Assembly: GCA_035571835.1 (NCBI GenBank)
Contig: DATNBU010000002.1
Coordinates: forward strand, 62,001 to 126,000
Source of the DNA: Candidatus Limnocylindrales bacterium
GTDB taxonomy: Bacteria > Desulfobacterota > Binatia > UBA1149 > CAITLU01
Direction of reading: 5' to 3'
DNA: 64,000 bases
The translations under genes were made by a program, and so were the position numbers. The notes below the pieces were generated by a model. That model was not told where the DNA came from. It saw nothing but the letters and a program-made list of their open reading frames with translations, and searched no databases. This document shows, one piece after another, positions 8,712 to 17,381 of this stretch. Positions within the stretch are counted from its first letter, which is position 1. Each line of letters begins with the position of its first letter.

Positions 8712-8763
8712 GAAATCGGGGACAGACACTGATTTCGCGAAATCGGTGTCTGTCCCCGATTTC
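8712..8763. repeat. REP-like palindrome, copy 2 of the CGGGGACAGACAC family
   Basis: Nearly perfect 52-bp palindrome: outer arms GAAATCGGGGACAGACAC (8712-8729) and GTGTCTGTCCCCGATTTC (8746-8763), inner arms GATTTCG and CGAAATC. The only mismatch is T8730 against G8745. It abuts the thioesterase stop codon (8762-8764), so it may act as that gene's 3' hairpin. Same family as 5233-5286. Confidence 0.85.
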
Positions 8764-9151
8764 AGAGCAGGAAGTTCCCGGTCCCCGACGCGACCGGCTT
8801 TGACGGATCATCCTGCCACGCAATCACGCGAACGTTCGCGATGCGCCGGCCGTGCTTTACGATCTCGGCCCTGCCCCGCGTATCGCGCGGCCCTGCCGAA
8901 CGAAGGTAGTCGATGCTGAAGTTGATCGGACGCGCGACGCGATCCGAATCGACGACCTCGACGAGCTGCAGCAGCGCGGTCAGCTCGAGGAACGCACCGA
9001 CCACGCCGCCGTGCACGGCCGGAAGCACGATGTTACCGACGAGGTCGGCGCGAAACGGCATCACGCAGACCAGGCCCGATCCGGTGTCTTCGACGCGCAC
9101 GTCGAGAAAGCGGGCGTACGGGATGGCAGCCGCAGCCTGCGAAGCTTTCAT
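8762..9151 (-). CDS. PaaI-type hotdog thioesterase
   Basis: 129-residue single hotdog-fold domain. It contains the PaaI-family active-site segment AVHGGVVGAFLELTALL, with HGG on the central helix and a Glu in place of the more usual Asp, followed by SIDYLRSAGPRDTRGRAEIVKHGRRIANVRV, the standard strand pattern. Such enzymes hydrolyse acyl-CoA thioesters; the substrate is unknown. The ATG at 9151 overlaps the stop of the upstream thioesterase gene by 4 bp (ATGA), so the two hotdog proteins are translationally coupled and may form a mixed or paralogous pair. The stop runs directly into a REP-like palindrome. Confidence 0.88.
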   Translation of the reverse strand: MKASQAAAAIPYARFLDVRVEDTGSGLVCVMPFRADLVGNIVLPAVHGGVVGAFLELTALLQLVEVVDSDRVARPINFSIDYLRSAGPRDTRGRAEIVKHGRRIANVRVIAWQDDPSKPVASGTGNFLL

Positions 9152-9717
9152 TGCTCGCCCCTTGGAGCAGCATGCCCGCCCCGTGAAGCGCCATCGCCGT
9201 CGGCCTGTTCGGCGAGCCCGAGATCTTCGCGGCCCTTGCTCATGGCCTTCCACCACGAGTCGGGATGCAGCGGGCCGACCAGCATGAACGTCGCGAGCAT
9301 GCTCGCGAACGGATCGGACGCATCGCGATCCCACGCGCTGCCGCGCACGAACGCCACGTTGTTGGTCAGCTTGTAGCATTCGGCCGTGGCGACCAGCTCG
9401 TGTCGCGGCGCGGCGGCGCGAAGGTAGTCGATGCGCAGGTCAAGTGTCGCGATGGTCTTGAACTCGGGCAGCGCGCACTGCACGGCGACGCCGCTTGCCT
9501 GGTCGAGCAGCGTCGTGATCACGCCGCCGAAGACCACGCCGCGAACCGGATCTCCGACCAGGTCTTCGTTCCACGGAAGCCGCATCGTCGCGCGGCACGG
9601 TCCGATCTCGACGACGCGGATGCCGAGCCGGATGCACTGCGGGATGTGCTCGACGAGCTCGTCGCGCGCGATCCCGAACATCGGCTCCATCGCGAAAACG
9701 CGGGCTCGCTCGGTCAT
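9148..9717 (-). CDS. Hotdog-fold acyl-CoA thioesterase
   Basis: 189-residue protein with one hotdog domain: GPCRATMRLPWNEDLVGDP leading into GVVFGGVITTLLDQASGVAVQ (the central helix with the catalytic acidic residue) and LDLRIDYLRAAAPRHELVA. The C-terminal 50 residues are an Ala/Gly-rich hydrophilic tail not expected in the family. ATG 9717 gives MTERARVFAMEP; a second Met at codon 10 is an alternative. It is coupled to the next thioesterase by ATGA. It is divergently transcribed from the crotonase at 9951 across a 233-bp intergenic region, suggesting joint regulation of acyl-CoA handling. Confidence 0.87.
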   Translation of the reverse strand: MTERARVFAMEPMFGIARDELVEHIPQCIRLGIRVVEIGPCRATMRLPWNEDLVGDPVRGVVFGGVITTLLDQASGVAVQCALPEFKTIATLDLRIDYLRAAAPRHELVATAECYKLTNNVAFVRGSAWDRDASDPFASMLATFMLVGPLHPDSWWKAMSKGREDLGLAEQADGDGASRGGHAAPRGEQ

Positions 9718-9950
9718 GGGCGACGGCGCTATCCCGATCTCCGCAGCCCCGCAAGCGGAGCGCTGCAGCGGCCGTGCTCGAAAACATCCGGGCAGATGCG
9801 GGCCTCGCCTCATCGACGGCGCGTGCTATGGTCCGGCGCGCAGCAGCACCTGCCGCCTTCCGGGTCTCGCGGAAACGGCCTTCTGCTGCAGATCCTTCAC
9901 GGACGCGCACGAAAAGTGCACGGAAAGCCGAGAGCTGCACGGAGACTGCC

Positions 9951-10784
9951 ATGTCGTACGAATGTTTCACTGTCGAAATCCGCGACCACGTTGCCGAGCT
10001 CACGCTGTCACGACCCGACGCGTTCAACTCGATGATCCGGCCGTTCTGGAGCGAGCTTCCGGAGATCGTCCGGCGCCTCGACAAGGCCGGTTCGGCGCGC
10101 GCGATCGTGCTCGCATCGACCGGAAAGCATTTCACCGCCGGCATGGACCTTTCGGTTTTCGCGTCCGGGCCAGACATGGCCGGCAAGGAAACCGGCCGCG
10201 TGCGCGCGAACCTCATGCGCACGGTGCTGCACCTGCAGCAGACGTTTTCGTGCCTCGACGAAGCGCGCATTCCGGTGCTCGCCGCCGTGCAGGGCGGCTG
10301 CATCGGCGGCGGCGTCGACATGGTCTCGTCGTGCGACATGCGCTACGCCACGCGCGACGCGTTCTTCTGCATCCAGGAGATCAACATCGGCATGACCGCC
10401 GACGTCGGAACGTTCCCGCGCCTCGCCTACGTGATGCCTCAGGGAATCGTGCGAGAGCTCGCCTACACCGGCCGGCGTTTCCGCGCCGAGGAAGCGAAGG
10501 CCTGCGGCTTCGTCAACGAGGTCTTCGATTCGCACGACCAGATGCTCGACGCCGTGCGCGGCATCGCCGCCGATATCGCCGCACGCTCGCCGCTTGCGGT
10601 GTGGGGATCCAAGGAGATGCTCAACTACGGCCGTGACCATACGATCCAGGATTCGCTGCGCCAGATCGCCGTCTGGCAGACCGGCATGTTCCAGCCGGCC
10701 GACATGAAGGAAGCGTTCGCCGCCAAAGCCGAAAAGCGCGACCCGAGCTTCGACGACCTGCTGCCTGTCGAAGACGGGATCTGA
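9951..10784 (+). CDS. Crotonase-family delta3,5-delta2,4-dienoyl-CoA isomerase-like protein
   Basis: 277-residue crotonase-fold protein. The oxyanion-hole segments are KHFTAGMDLS (59-68) and VQGGCIGGGVDM (113-124). Three acidic residues match the ECH1 dienoyl-CoA isomerase triad in spacing: D123 (GGVD), E143 (QEINIG) and D151 (TADVG). The following text (GTFPRLAYVMP and later YGRDHTIQDSLRQIAVWQTGMFQ) also reads like ECH1 rather than a plain hydratase. The family shifts double bonds during beta-oxidation of unsaturated acids with odd-position bonds. The ATG at 9951 has GGAGA upstream. An aminotransferase starts 27 bp downstream, so the two genes probably share a transcript. Confidence 0.88.
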   Translation: MSYECFTVEIRDHVAELTLSRPDAFNSMIRPFWSELPEIVRRLDKAGSARAIVLASTGKHFTAGMDLSVFASGPDMAGKETGRVRANLMRTVLHLQQTFSCLDEARIPVLAAVQGGCIGGGVDMVSSCDMRYATRDAFFCIQEINIGMTADVGTFPRLAYVMPQGIVRELAYTGRRFRAEEAKACGFVNEVFDSHDQMLDAVRGIAADIAARSPLAVWGSKEMLNYGRDHTIQDSLRQIAVWQTGMFQPADMKEAFAAKAEKRDPSFDDLLPVEDGI

Positions 10785-10811
10785 GCGGCGCACGCGGAAT
10801 CGGACACGGCG

Positions 10812-11981
10812 ATGAAACGGCGGCTCAACCCGAACATCGAAGGCCTTTCGCAGTCGGCGATCCGCGCGATGACGATCGAGTGCACCAAAGTCGGCGGCAT
10901 CAATCTCGCGCAGGGAATCTGCGATACGCCGGTGCCCGGCATCGTTGCCGAGTCGGTCGGACCGGCGATCGCCGGCGGGCGCAACACCTACAGCCGGTGC
11001 GAAGGCACCGACGAGCTTCGCTCGGCGCTTGCCGCAAAAATGGAGGAAGCCGGCGCCAGCTACGACCCGGAGACCGAGATCGTCGTGACGATCGGCGCGA
11101 CCGGCGCGTTCCAGATCGCGGCGACCGCCCTTCTCGAACGCGGCGACGAGGTCGTCGTGTTCGAGCCGTTCTACGGCTACCACGTGAGCACGCTTCGCAC
11201 TCTCGGACTGGTGCCGCGCTTCGTCGCGCTCTCACCTCCCGGCGCGGGCGGAAGCTGGCAGCTCGACGACGATGCGCTGCGAAGCGCGATCGGACCGCGC
11301 ACGCGCGCGATCGTCGTCAACACGCCGTCCAATCCGTGCGGGAAGGTCTTTTCGCGCGATGAGCTCGTGCGTCTCGGTGCAGTCGCCGACCAGCACGACC
11401 TGTGGATCTTCACGGACGAAGTCTACGAGCACTTCATCTACGACGACCGCTCGCACACCAGCCCGGCGTCGCTTCCCGGGCTTCGCGAGCGCACGATCAC
11501 GATGTCGTCGCTGTCGAAGACACTGTCGATCACCGGCTGGCGTCTCGGATGGATGGCGGCCGACCGGCGCTGGGCGAAGGCCTTCGCGCAGGTCAACGAC
11601 CTCGTCTACGTGTGCGCGCCGACGCCGCTTCAGGTCGCAGCCGCCGCCGGACTTCGCGCGCTCGGACCGGATTACCGCACGCGCCTTGCCCGCGAGCATC
11701 AGAGCAAGCGCGACCGCCTGTGCGCGGCGCTGCGGATCGCAGGTCTCACGCCATACGTTCCCGAAGGCGCGTATTACGTGCTCGCCGACGCATCGATGCT
11801 TCCGGGCACGACCGGCATGGAGCGGGCAATGCACCTGCTCGCGAGAACGCGGCTTGCCACCGTGCCCGGCGATGCGTTCCACACGGGAGGCCGCGGGCAC
11901 GACATGCTGCGCTTCTGTTTCGGGAAAACCGACGAGGACCTCGACGAGGCATGCGCGAGGCTCCGCGAGGCGCGGCTTTGA
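10812..11981 (+). CDS. PLP-dependent class I/II aminotransferase
   Basis: 389-residue fold-type I aminotransferase. The features expected are present: NLAQGICD near residue 31, TYSRCEGTDELR, the NTPSNPCGK motif (N174), TDEVYEH (D202, Y205) and the PLP lysine K236 in SSLSKTLSITGWRLGW, with R244 shortly after. The overall layout resembles the kynurenine/methionine/aspartate aminotransferase group (KAT/MtnE-like); the substrate cannot be fixed from sequence. Its stop codon overlaps a TTG start of the release-factor gene (TTGA), giving an isomerase-aminotransferase-arfB unit. Confidence 0.93.
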   Translation: MKRRLNPNIEGLSQSAIRAMTIECTKVGGINLAQGICDTPVPGIVAESVGPAIAGGRNTYSRCEGTDELRSALAAKMEEAGASYDPETEIVVTIGATGAFQIAATALLERGDEVVVFEPFYGYHVSTLRTLGLVPRFVALSPPGAGGSWQLDDDALRSAIGPRTRAIVVNTPSNPCGKVFSRDELVRLGAVADQHDLWIFTDEVYEHFIYDDRSHTSPASLPGLRERTITMSSLSKTLSITGWRLGWMAADRRWAKAFAQVNDLVYVCAPTPLQVAAAAGLRALGPDYRTRLAREHQSKRDRLCAALRIAGLTPYVPEGAYYVLADASMLPGTTGMERAMHLLARTRLATVPGDAFHTGGRGHDMLRFCFGKTDEDLDEACARLREARL

Positions 11982-12397
11982 TCCACGTCGCACCCGGCAT
12001 CTCGATCTGCGAGGCCGAGCTCGGCGTCAGCTACGTGCGAAGCAGCGGGCCCGGCGGCCAGAACGTCAACAAGACCAGCACCAAGGCGGTCGTGCGCTGG
12101 AACGTGCGCGCATCGCGCGGGCTTCGCGACGACATCAAGGCGCGCTTCCTTGCGCGCTTCGCGTCGCGCATCACCGATGCCGGCGACGTGATCCTGACCA
12201 GCGACCGCTATCGCGACCAGCCGCGCAATCTCGAGGACTGCCTCGAAAAGCTCACGCGCATGCTTGCCGAGGTTGCGGTCGCGCCGGTGAGACGGCGGCC
12301 GACGCAGCCCGGCCGCGCCGCCCGCGAGCGCCGCATCCATGCGAAGAAGCAGCGCGGCAGCCTGAAATCGCTGCGCGGGCGCATCGACAACGACTAG
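11978..12397 (+). CDS. arfB: ArfB/YaeJ peptidyl-tRNA hydrolase (ribosome rescue)
   Basis: 139-residue release-factor-like protein with the catalytic GGQ at 26-28 (SSGPGGQNVNK) and a basic C-terminal tail (RRRPTQPGRAARERR, then KKQRG) of the kind that inserts into the mRNA tunnel of stalled ribosomes. It lacks the codon-recognition domains of RF1/RF2 and is the usual YaeJ length, so it is a codon-independent rescue factor. The TTG at 11978 overlaps the aminotransferase stop (TTGA); an ATG at 11951 in the same frame would add nine residues and is an alternative. It converges with the DUF72 gene, with only 24 bp between the stops. Confidence 0.93.
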   Translation: MIHVAPGISICEAELGVSYVRSSGPGGQNVNKTSTKAVVRWNVRASRGLRDDIKARFLARFASRITDAGDVILTSDRYRDQPRNLEDCLEKLTRMLAEVAVAPVRRRPTQPGRAARERRIHAKKQRGSLKSLRGRIDND

Positions 12398-12421
12398 CCG
12401 GGTGCAACCGGCGATCCCGGG

Positions 12422-13300
12422 CTACGCCGCGGATCTGCGCACACCTGTTCGCCGCACGTCCCGCGCTGGCGATTCCAGCAGGGCGAGAAGCGCCTGCGCC
12501 GCAGCCGGCGCACGGACCTTCGCGCCGTCGATGAAAAAGAGGAACACTTCGCGCGGCTGCGATGCGGGCTGCGGTGTCGAATCGACATAAGGCAGACCAG
12601 GAGGATTTCTCCCCGCGGCCCATTCCCGCGCTGCGGCGAGGCACGCCTCGAGCTCCTTCGCGGAGTACCCGGCCGGTTCCTCCTCGCGCGCATTGCGAAG
12701 CCGCGCGTAGACGAAATCGGCGGTGCAATCGGCGACGTGCGGATATTCCGGAGAGTCGCCGAAGACGACCGCCACTCCGGCCGTCCTTGCCATCGCGAGC
12801 AGTTCGGAATTGCGGAAGCTCTCGTGCCGGACTTCGAGCGCGTGGCGAAGCGCGATCCCGCGATACGCCTTCGGCAGCAGCGCGAGGAACGCACGGATCT
12901 CGGCGGGATCGAAACGCTTCGTCGGCATGAGCTGCCACAGGATCGGACCGAGCTTGTCGCCAAGCTCGGTGACGCCTTGCGCGAAGAAGCGCTCGACGGC
13001 CTCGCCCACTTCGGCGAGGTTTTTGCGATTCGTGCAGATCCGCGACGCCTTGACGGCGAACACGAATCCCGCAGGAACGCTTGCCGCCCACTTTGCAAAG
13101 CTGCCCGGCGGCTGCAGCCTGTGGTACGTCGCATTGATTTCGATCGCGGTGACGGCGCGGCTCGCAAACTCGAGCTCGCGCTCGTGCGCGAGGCCCTTCG
13201 GATAGAACGATCCGCGCCATGGCGGGTACGTCCAGCCGCCGATTCCGACGTGGATCGCCGCGTCGCGAGCCGCCGGCCGGCTGCGTGCGCCGCCGCTCAA
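12422..13300 (-). CDS. DUF72 family protein (YecE-like)
   Basis: 292-residue TIM-barrel-like DUF72 protein. The signature begins IHVGIGGWTYPPWRGSFYP, then EINATYHRLQPPGSFAKW, FVFAVKASRICTNRKNL, LGPILWQLMP, LEVRHESF and FFIDGAKVRAPAAAQAL near the end. Its enzymatic function is not established. The conserved fold starts 15 residues after a TTG at 13300, whose last two bases begin the TGA of the upstream PAP2 gene (TTGA overlap), so I use that start. It is translationally coupled to PAP2. Confidence 0.88.
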   Translation of the reverse strand: MSGGARSRPAARDAAIHVGIGGWTYPPWRGSFYPKGLAHERELEFASRAVTAIEINATYHRLQPPGSFAKWAASVPAGFVFAVKASRICTNRKNLAEVGEAVERFFAQGVTELGDKLGPILWQLMPTKRFDPAEIRAFLALLPKAYRGIALRHALEVRHESFRNSELLAMARTAGVAVVFGDSPEYPHVADCTADFVYARLRNAREEEPAGYSAKELEACLAAAREWAAGRNPPGLPYVDSTPQPASQPREVFLFFIDGAKVRAPAAAQALLALLESPARDVRRTGVRRSAA

Positions 13301-14049
13301 CGCGCGCTCCCGCGAACGACTCCGGGCTCGCGCACACGGAACGCCGCCGACTCGAACGCGACCAGCAGCAGTGCGCCCACCGCGTAACCGGCCAGCACAT
13401 CGGTCGCCCAGTGCACTCCGAGATAGATGCGCGAAAGGCCGATGCCGAGGACCAGCGCCGCAGCTCCGGCGTAAAACGCCCAGCGCAGTCTCGGGACCAG
13501 GCGCGCGAGCACGATTGCCATCGCGCCGTAGGACGCGCTCGAGATCAGCGCGTGACCGCTCGGAAAGCTGTAGCTGAGCGGCGCCACGATCTCGAAGAAC
13601 AGGTCGGGACGAGTCCGGTGAAAATGTGTCTTCAACAGCCAGTTCAGAAAGATCGACGTCGAGACGATCGCAATCAGCAGGAAACACAGCGCACGCGCCC
13701 TCTGCCACACCAGGACCGCCGCGAGCGTCGCGGCCAGAATGACGATCGCGCGAATCTCGCCGGCGACGGTAAAGGCCTTCATCACGCGATCCATGCCGTC
13801 GGAGTCGAGCTCGTGAACCCGAAGGCTCACGGCGCGGTCGAGCACGGTCGAGTGTCCCTCGCGAACGAAGTCCGCGATCTCGAGAAACGCGATGGCAGCG
13901 ATCACGCCGAGGCCGAGTGCGACCACGGCTCGCACCGGAACGGACCGCTTGATCCGCTCGGCCGTTTCACCGACCGCCGCTTCGTCCGTGCGAACGGCCT
14001 TCGCGTCCGGGCGGCCGGTGCTCTTGCGAGGCATGTCGGCGGAAGCCAT
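13297..14049 (-). CDS. PAP2-family membrane phosphatase
   Basis: 250-residue integral membrane lipid phosphatase. The three PAP2 phosphatase motifs are all present: KTHFHRTRPD (KX6RP), PSGH, and SRIYLGVHWATD (SRX5HX3D). About five or six membrane spans follow a 35-residue hydrophilic N terminus. Members dephosphorylate undecaprenyl pyrophosphate, phosphatidylglycerol phosphate or phosphatidic acid; the exact lipid is not predictable. ATG 14049 is preferred over the longer frame to 14223. It is divergent from the GST-family operon, with 124 bp between the starts. Confidence 0.92.
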   Translation of the reverse strand: MASADMPRKSTGRPDAKAVRTDEAAVGETAERIKRSVPVRAVVALGLGVIAAIAFLEIADFVREGHSTVLDRAVSLRVHELDSDGMDRVMKAFTVAGEIRAIVILAATLAAVLVWQRARALCFLLIAIVSTSIFLNWLLKTHFHRTRPDLFFEIVAPLSYSFPSGHALISSASYGAMAIVLARLVPRLRWAFYAGAAALVLGIGLSRIYLGVHWATDVLAGYAVGALLLVAFESAAFRVREPGVVRGSAR

Positions 14050-14173
14050 GGCTTCGTTCTTACAGGCCGCTGAGCGGGCTGTCGCGTACGCCGGGCTGAT
14101 TTCTCGAAGATGCGCGGCCGAGTGGCACTCGACTGTGTTGACCTTGCCCGTCGTACCGGATGGAAAACCGCAT

Positions 14174-15214
14174 ATGAACGACCGGCATCGCGCCAGCTCC
14201 GACCGGCTTCGGGTGGTCGGCATTTACGGCTCCCCGTACAGCCGCAAGCTCGTCGCCGCGCTTCGCTACCGGCGCATACCGTATGCGTGGATCGTCAAGG
14301 ATTCCGAAGAGGACCGCGGCCTGCCGAGGCCGCGCGTCTCGCTGCTGCCGCAATTGATCGACGGCGAAGGCGACGCGGCCACGGCGGTCACCGACTCGAC
14401 GCCGATCCTTCGCGACCTCGACAGCAGATACGCGGAGCGCAGCGTTCGCCCCGGCGATCCGGTCGTCGCGCTCGTCGATGCGCTGCTCGAGGACTGGGGC
14501 GACGAGTGGCTGACACGGCCGATGTTCCATTATCGCTGGGCGTATGACGACGACATCCGCAAGGCATCGTCGATCCTTCCGCGCTGGTCGAAGCCGTCAA
14601 GGTCCGACGACGAGGTCCGCTTCGGCGGCGGGATGTTCGCCGAGCGCCAGATCGGAAGACTCGGCGTGGTCGGATCGAATTCGGTGACCGCTCCGCTGAT
14701 CGAGGAAAGCTACCGGCGAAGCCTGCGCCTTTTGAGCGAGCACCTCGCTGCCCATCGCTTCCTGCTCGGCGCACGTCCGGCCACGTGCGATTTCGCCGTC
14801 TACGGACAGCTCACACAGCTTACCGGCTTTGATCCGACGCCGTCGGCGATCGCGCTCGAAACGGCGCCGCGCGTCGTCGCGTGGGTGCACTTCGTCGAGG
14901 ATCTGTCCGGCCTCGAGCCGTCGCCCGACGACTGGGTCCGTCGCGACGCGCTGCCCGACACGCTGCGCACCCTGCTCGCCGAAACCGGGCGCGTGCATGT
15001 GCCATTCCTCCTCGCGAACGCCGCAGCGATCGATCGCGGCGAGACCGACGTGTCGTGCACGATCGACGGACGAACCTGGACGCAGCAGGTGTTTCCGTAC
15101 CAGAGGAAATGCCTCGCGTGGCTGCGCCAGGAATACATGGCGCTCGGCCGCAGCGACCGCACGGACGCCGACCGGCTGCTTGCCGGCACCGGATGCGAGG
15201 CGCTGTTCGCATGA
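14174..15214 (+). CDS. GST-family protein with novel C-terminal extension (first of tandem pair)
   Basis: 346 residues. The N terminus is a thioredoxin-fold GST domain: VVGIYGSPYSRKLVAALRY with Ser/Tyr in the active-site position, SLLPQLIDG with the cis-Pro, and a DSTPILRDL segment for gamma-glutamyl contact. An all-helical GST-C domain follows, with FLLGARPATCDFAVYGQL at about residues 195-212. The last 90 residues are an extra segment (PFLLANAAAIDRGETD, CTIDGRTW, ending LAGTGCEALF) that reappears in the next gene but is not part of standard GSTs. The ATG at 14174 starts the fold. The stop overlaps the next start (ATGA). Confidence 0.82.
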   Translation: MNDRHRASSDRLRVVGIYGSPYSRKLVAALRYRRIPYAWIVKDSEEDRGLPRPRVSLLPQLIDGEGDAATAVTDSTPILRDLDSRYAERSVRPGDPVVALVDALLEDWGDEWLTRPMFHYRWAYDDDIRKASSILPRWSKPSRSDDEVRFGGGMFAERQIGRLGVVGSNSVTAPLIEESYRRSLRLLSEHLAAHRFLLGARPATCDFAVYGQLTQLTGFDPTPSAIALETAPRVVAWVHFVEDLSGLEPSPDDWVRRDALPDTLRTLLAETGRVHVPFLLANAAAIDRGETDVSCTIDGRTWTQQVFPYQRKCLAWLRQEYMALGRSDRTDADRLLAGTGCEALFA

Positions 15215-16380
15215 CGGGCACCGCCGCGTACGAACCGTACACGCTCTACGTCTTCGACCTCTCGTACTTCAGCGGGAAAATGCAGGCGTACCTGCGCTAC
15301 AAGGAGATTCCGCATCGCACGGTCGATGTGAGCTGGCGCGAGCTCGCGTCGCGCATCGCACCGAAGACCGGGCTCGTCGAAGTCCCGGTCGTCGAGCGCG
15401 CCGACGGCGTGTTCCTGCGTGACAGCACCGCGATGATCGAATGGTTCGAGCAGCGCTATCCGCACGCGCCGGTCCTTCCGGAGGATCCCGCTGCAAGGTT
15501 CGTGTGCCGCCTGCTCGAAGACTATGCCGATGAAGGCCTCTGGCGCCCGGCCCTGTATTACCGGTGGGCGTTCGACAAGGACGCGCTGCTCAATGCGCGT
15601 CGCTTTACCGAGGATTTTCTCTCGTATCCGCTGACGCCGAAGTTCGTCATGCGCCGCATGGCGCTGCGGCGGCAGCGCCAGACGTACATGCAGCACGATG
15701 GCGTGACCGCGGAGAACCGCGCCGACGTCGAGCGCCACTACCACGACGAGCTTCGCGACCTCGAAGCGATCTTCCGCGAGCGGCCGTTTCTCTTCGGCGC
15801 GCGCCCGAGCTTTGCGGATTTCGGGTATTTCGCGTCGATGTTCCGGCACTTCAGCATCGACCCCACGCCGGCCCGCATCATGCGCGACGAAGCGCCGGCC
15901 GTTTACGAGTGGGTCGCGCGCATGTGGAACGCCCGTGCATCGAAGATTGGAGACGCCGCGTGGACGCCGGCTCCGGACGGAGTGCCGCCCGGCATCGAGC
16001 CGCTGCTTGCGCGCGCCGCACGCCGCTATCTGCCGGTTCTTCATGCCAACGCGCGCGCAGTCGCCGACGGACAAACCCGGTTCGATGCGACAATCGACGG
16101 AAAGACCTATCCGAAGCTCGCCGCGGTCCGGTTCCAGGCGTGGCGTCGAAGCGTCCTGCAGAACGCGCTTGCCGAAGTGTCGTCGCCCGGCCTGCGGGAG
16201 GTGCTCGCGCGCACGGGCTGTCTCGAGATGCTCGAGAAAGACGGAGTGATCGACGCGAAGTATCCGGCCGGTACGCTCCTTCCGCTCTCGCAGCCGCGAT
16301 CGATCGGGCTCGCGGATCGAATCCGCATGCAGCTTTTCGGCACTCCGCACCACGAAGAAGCGGGCACCGCCGGCCACTGA
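15211..16380 (+). CDS. GST-family protein with novel C-terminal extension (second of tandem pair)
   Basis: 389-residue paralogue of the preceding protein. The thioredoxin-like part reads LYVFDLSYFSGKMQAYLRYKE, then VEVPVVER (cis-Pro) and RDSTAMIEWFEQRYP; GST-C has PFLFGARPSFADFGYFASMF. The C-terminal extension aligns by eye with its neighbour: PVLHANARAVADGQT, ATIDGKTYP and LARTGCLEML, and then adds a 45-residue tail. Both proteins sit in one operon with a BASS transporter; the overlaps are ATGA on the 5' side and one base (TGATG) on the 3' side. A role in conjugating or carrying a thiol adduct is inference from this context. Confidence 0.82.
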   Translation: MTGTAAYEPYTLYVFDLSYFSGKMQAYLRYKEIPHRTVDVSWRELASRIAPKTGLVEVPVVERADGVFLRDSTAMIEWFEQRYPHAPVLPEDPAARFVCRLLEDYADEGLWRPALYYRWAFDKDALLNARRFTEDFLSYPLTPKFVMRRMALRRQRQTYMQHDGVTAENRADVERHYHDELRDLEAIFRERPFLFGARPSFADFGYFASMFRHFSIDPTPARIMRDEAPAVYEWVARMWNARASKIGDAAWTPAPDGVPPGIEPLLARAARRYLPVLHANARAVADGQTRFDATIDGKTYPKLAAVRFQAWRRSVLQNALAEVSSPGLREVLARTGCLEMLEKDGVIDAKYPAGTLLPLSQPRSIGLADRIRMQLFGTPHHEEAGTAGH

Positions 16381-17303
16381 TGCAGAAGATCGCCGCCACC
16401 GCGACCAACCTGTTTCCGCTCTGGGTGCTTGCCGCCGGGGTGGCGGCGCTCGTGCACCCTCCGCTGTTCGCGTGGTTCTCCGGATCGCTGATCGTCTGGG
16501 GCCTGGCGGTGATCATGCTCGGCATGGGCCTGACGCTGTCGCTCGATGATTTCCGGCGCGTCGGCGACATGCCGGGCGCCGTCGTTGCCGGTGTTGCCGC
16601 GCAGTACCTGATCATGCCGGTGCTCGGCTGGGCGAGCGCAACGCTCTTTGCGCTGCCGGCGCCGCTTGCCGTCGGCGTCATTCTCGTCGGCTGCTGCCCG
16701 GGCGGAACGGCGTCGAACGTGGTCTGCTACATCGCGCGCGCCAACGTCGCGCTGTCTGTCGTGCTGACTTCGATTTCGACGTTCGTTGCGATCGTCATGA
16801 CGCCGCTTCTTACCCAGCTCCTCGCCGGTGCGCTCGTCGAGGTCGACGCGTGGGGGCTGTTCGTCAGCACGCTTCAGGTGATCCTGCTGCCGGTTGCCGC
16901 GGGCCTGGCGCTCAATCACCTCGCGCCGCGCGCGGTTGCCCGCATACTGCCGGCGGCTCCGCTGATCTCGGTCGCGGCGATCGTGCTGATCTGCGCGAGC
17001 ATCATCGCGCAGAGCGCCGACGCGCTGCGGGCCTCCGGGCTGCAGCTTGCCGGAGCGGTCTTCACGCTCCATGCCGGCGGCTTCGCGCTCGGATACCTGT
17101 TCGGCAAAGTCTTCGGCTATGACGAGATGGTTTCGCGCACGATCTCGGTCGAAGTCGGCATGCAGAACTCGGGGCTCGGAGCGGTGCTCGCGCGCCGGCA
17201 TTTCGCCGATCCTCTGACCGCACTTCCGGCTGCCATCTCGGCGACGTTCCACTCCGTGATCGGAAGCGCGCTCGCGGCATGGTGGCGACGCACGCCGTCA
17301 TGA
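16380..17303 (+). CDS. Bile acid:sodium symporter (BASS) family transporter
   Basis: 307 residues, ten predicted membrane helices. BASS/SBF hallmarks are MGLTLSLDDF in an early loop, GCCPGGTASNVVCYIARANVALSV in the first core motif, and EVGMQNSGLG in the second. The family moves organic anions (bile acids, pantoate, 2-keto acids, pyruvate) with Na+; the substrate cannot be read from sequence. The ATG at 16380 shares one base with the stop of the second GST-like gene, so all three genes are coupled and the transporter probably handles the substrate or product of those proteins. The ASBT_4/YfeH subgroup versus others cannot be decided here. Confidence 0.9.
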   Translation: MQKIAATATNLFPLWVLAAGVAALVHPPLFAWFSGSLIVWGLAVIMLGMGLTLSLDDFRRVGDMPGAVVAGVAAQYLIMPVLGWASATLFALPAPLAVGVILVGCCPGGTASNVVCYIARANVALSVVLTSISTFVAIVMTPLLTQLLAGALVEVDAWGLFVSTLQVILLPVAAGLALNHLAPRAVARILPAAPLISVAAIVLICASIIAQSADALRASGLQLAGAVFTLHAGGFALGYLFGKVFGYDEMVSRTISVEVGMQNSGLGAVLARRHFADPLTALPAAISATFHSVIGSALAAWWRRTPS

Positions 17304-17324
17304 AGAGACAGCGAATTTTTCGGC

Positions 17325-17352
17325 GACAAAATGCACCTGCCCCCTTTTTGTC
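17325..17352. repeat. REP-like hairpin, ATGCACCTGCC family, copy 1
   Basis: 28-nt element with terminal arms GACAAAA and TTTTGTC around a TGCACCTGCCCCC core. It shares the 11-nt core ATGCACCTGCC with the stronger hairpin at 61721-61752. It lies between the BASS gene and the PH-domain gene and could also serve as a terminator. Confidence 0.5.
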
Positions 17353-17381
17353 CGCGATACGCGTGATACGAAAGATCCACG

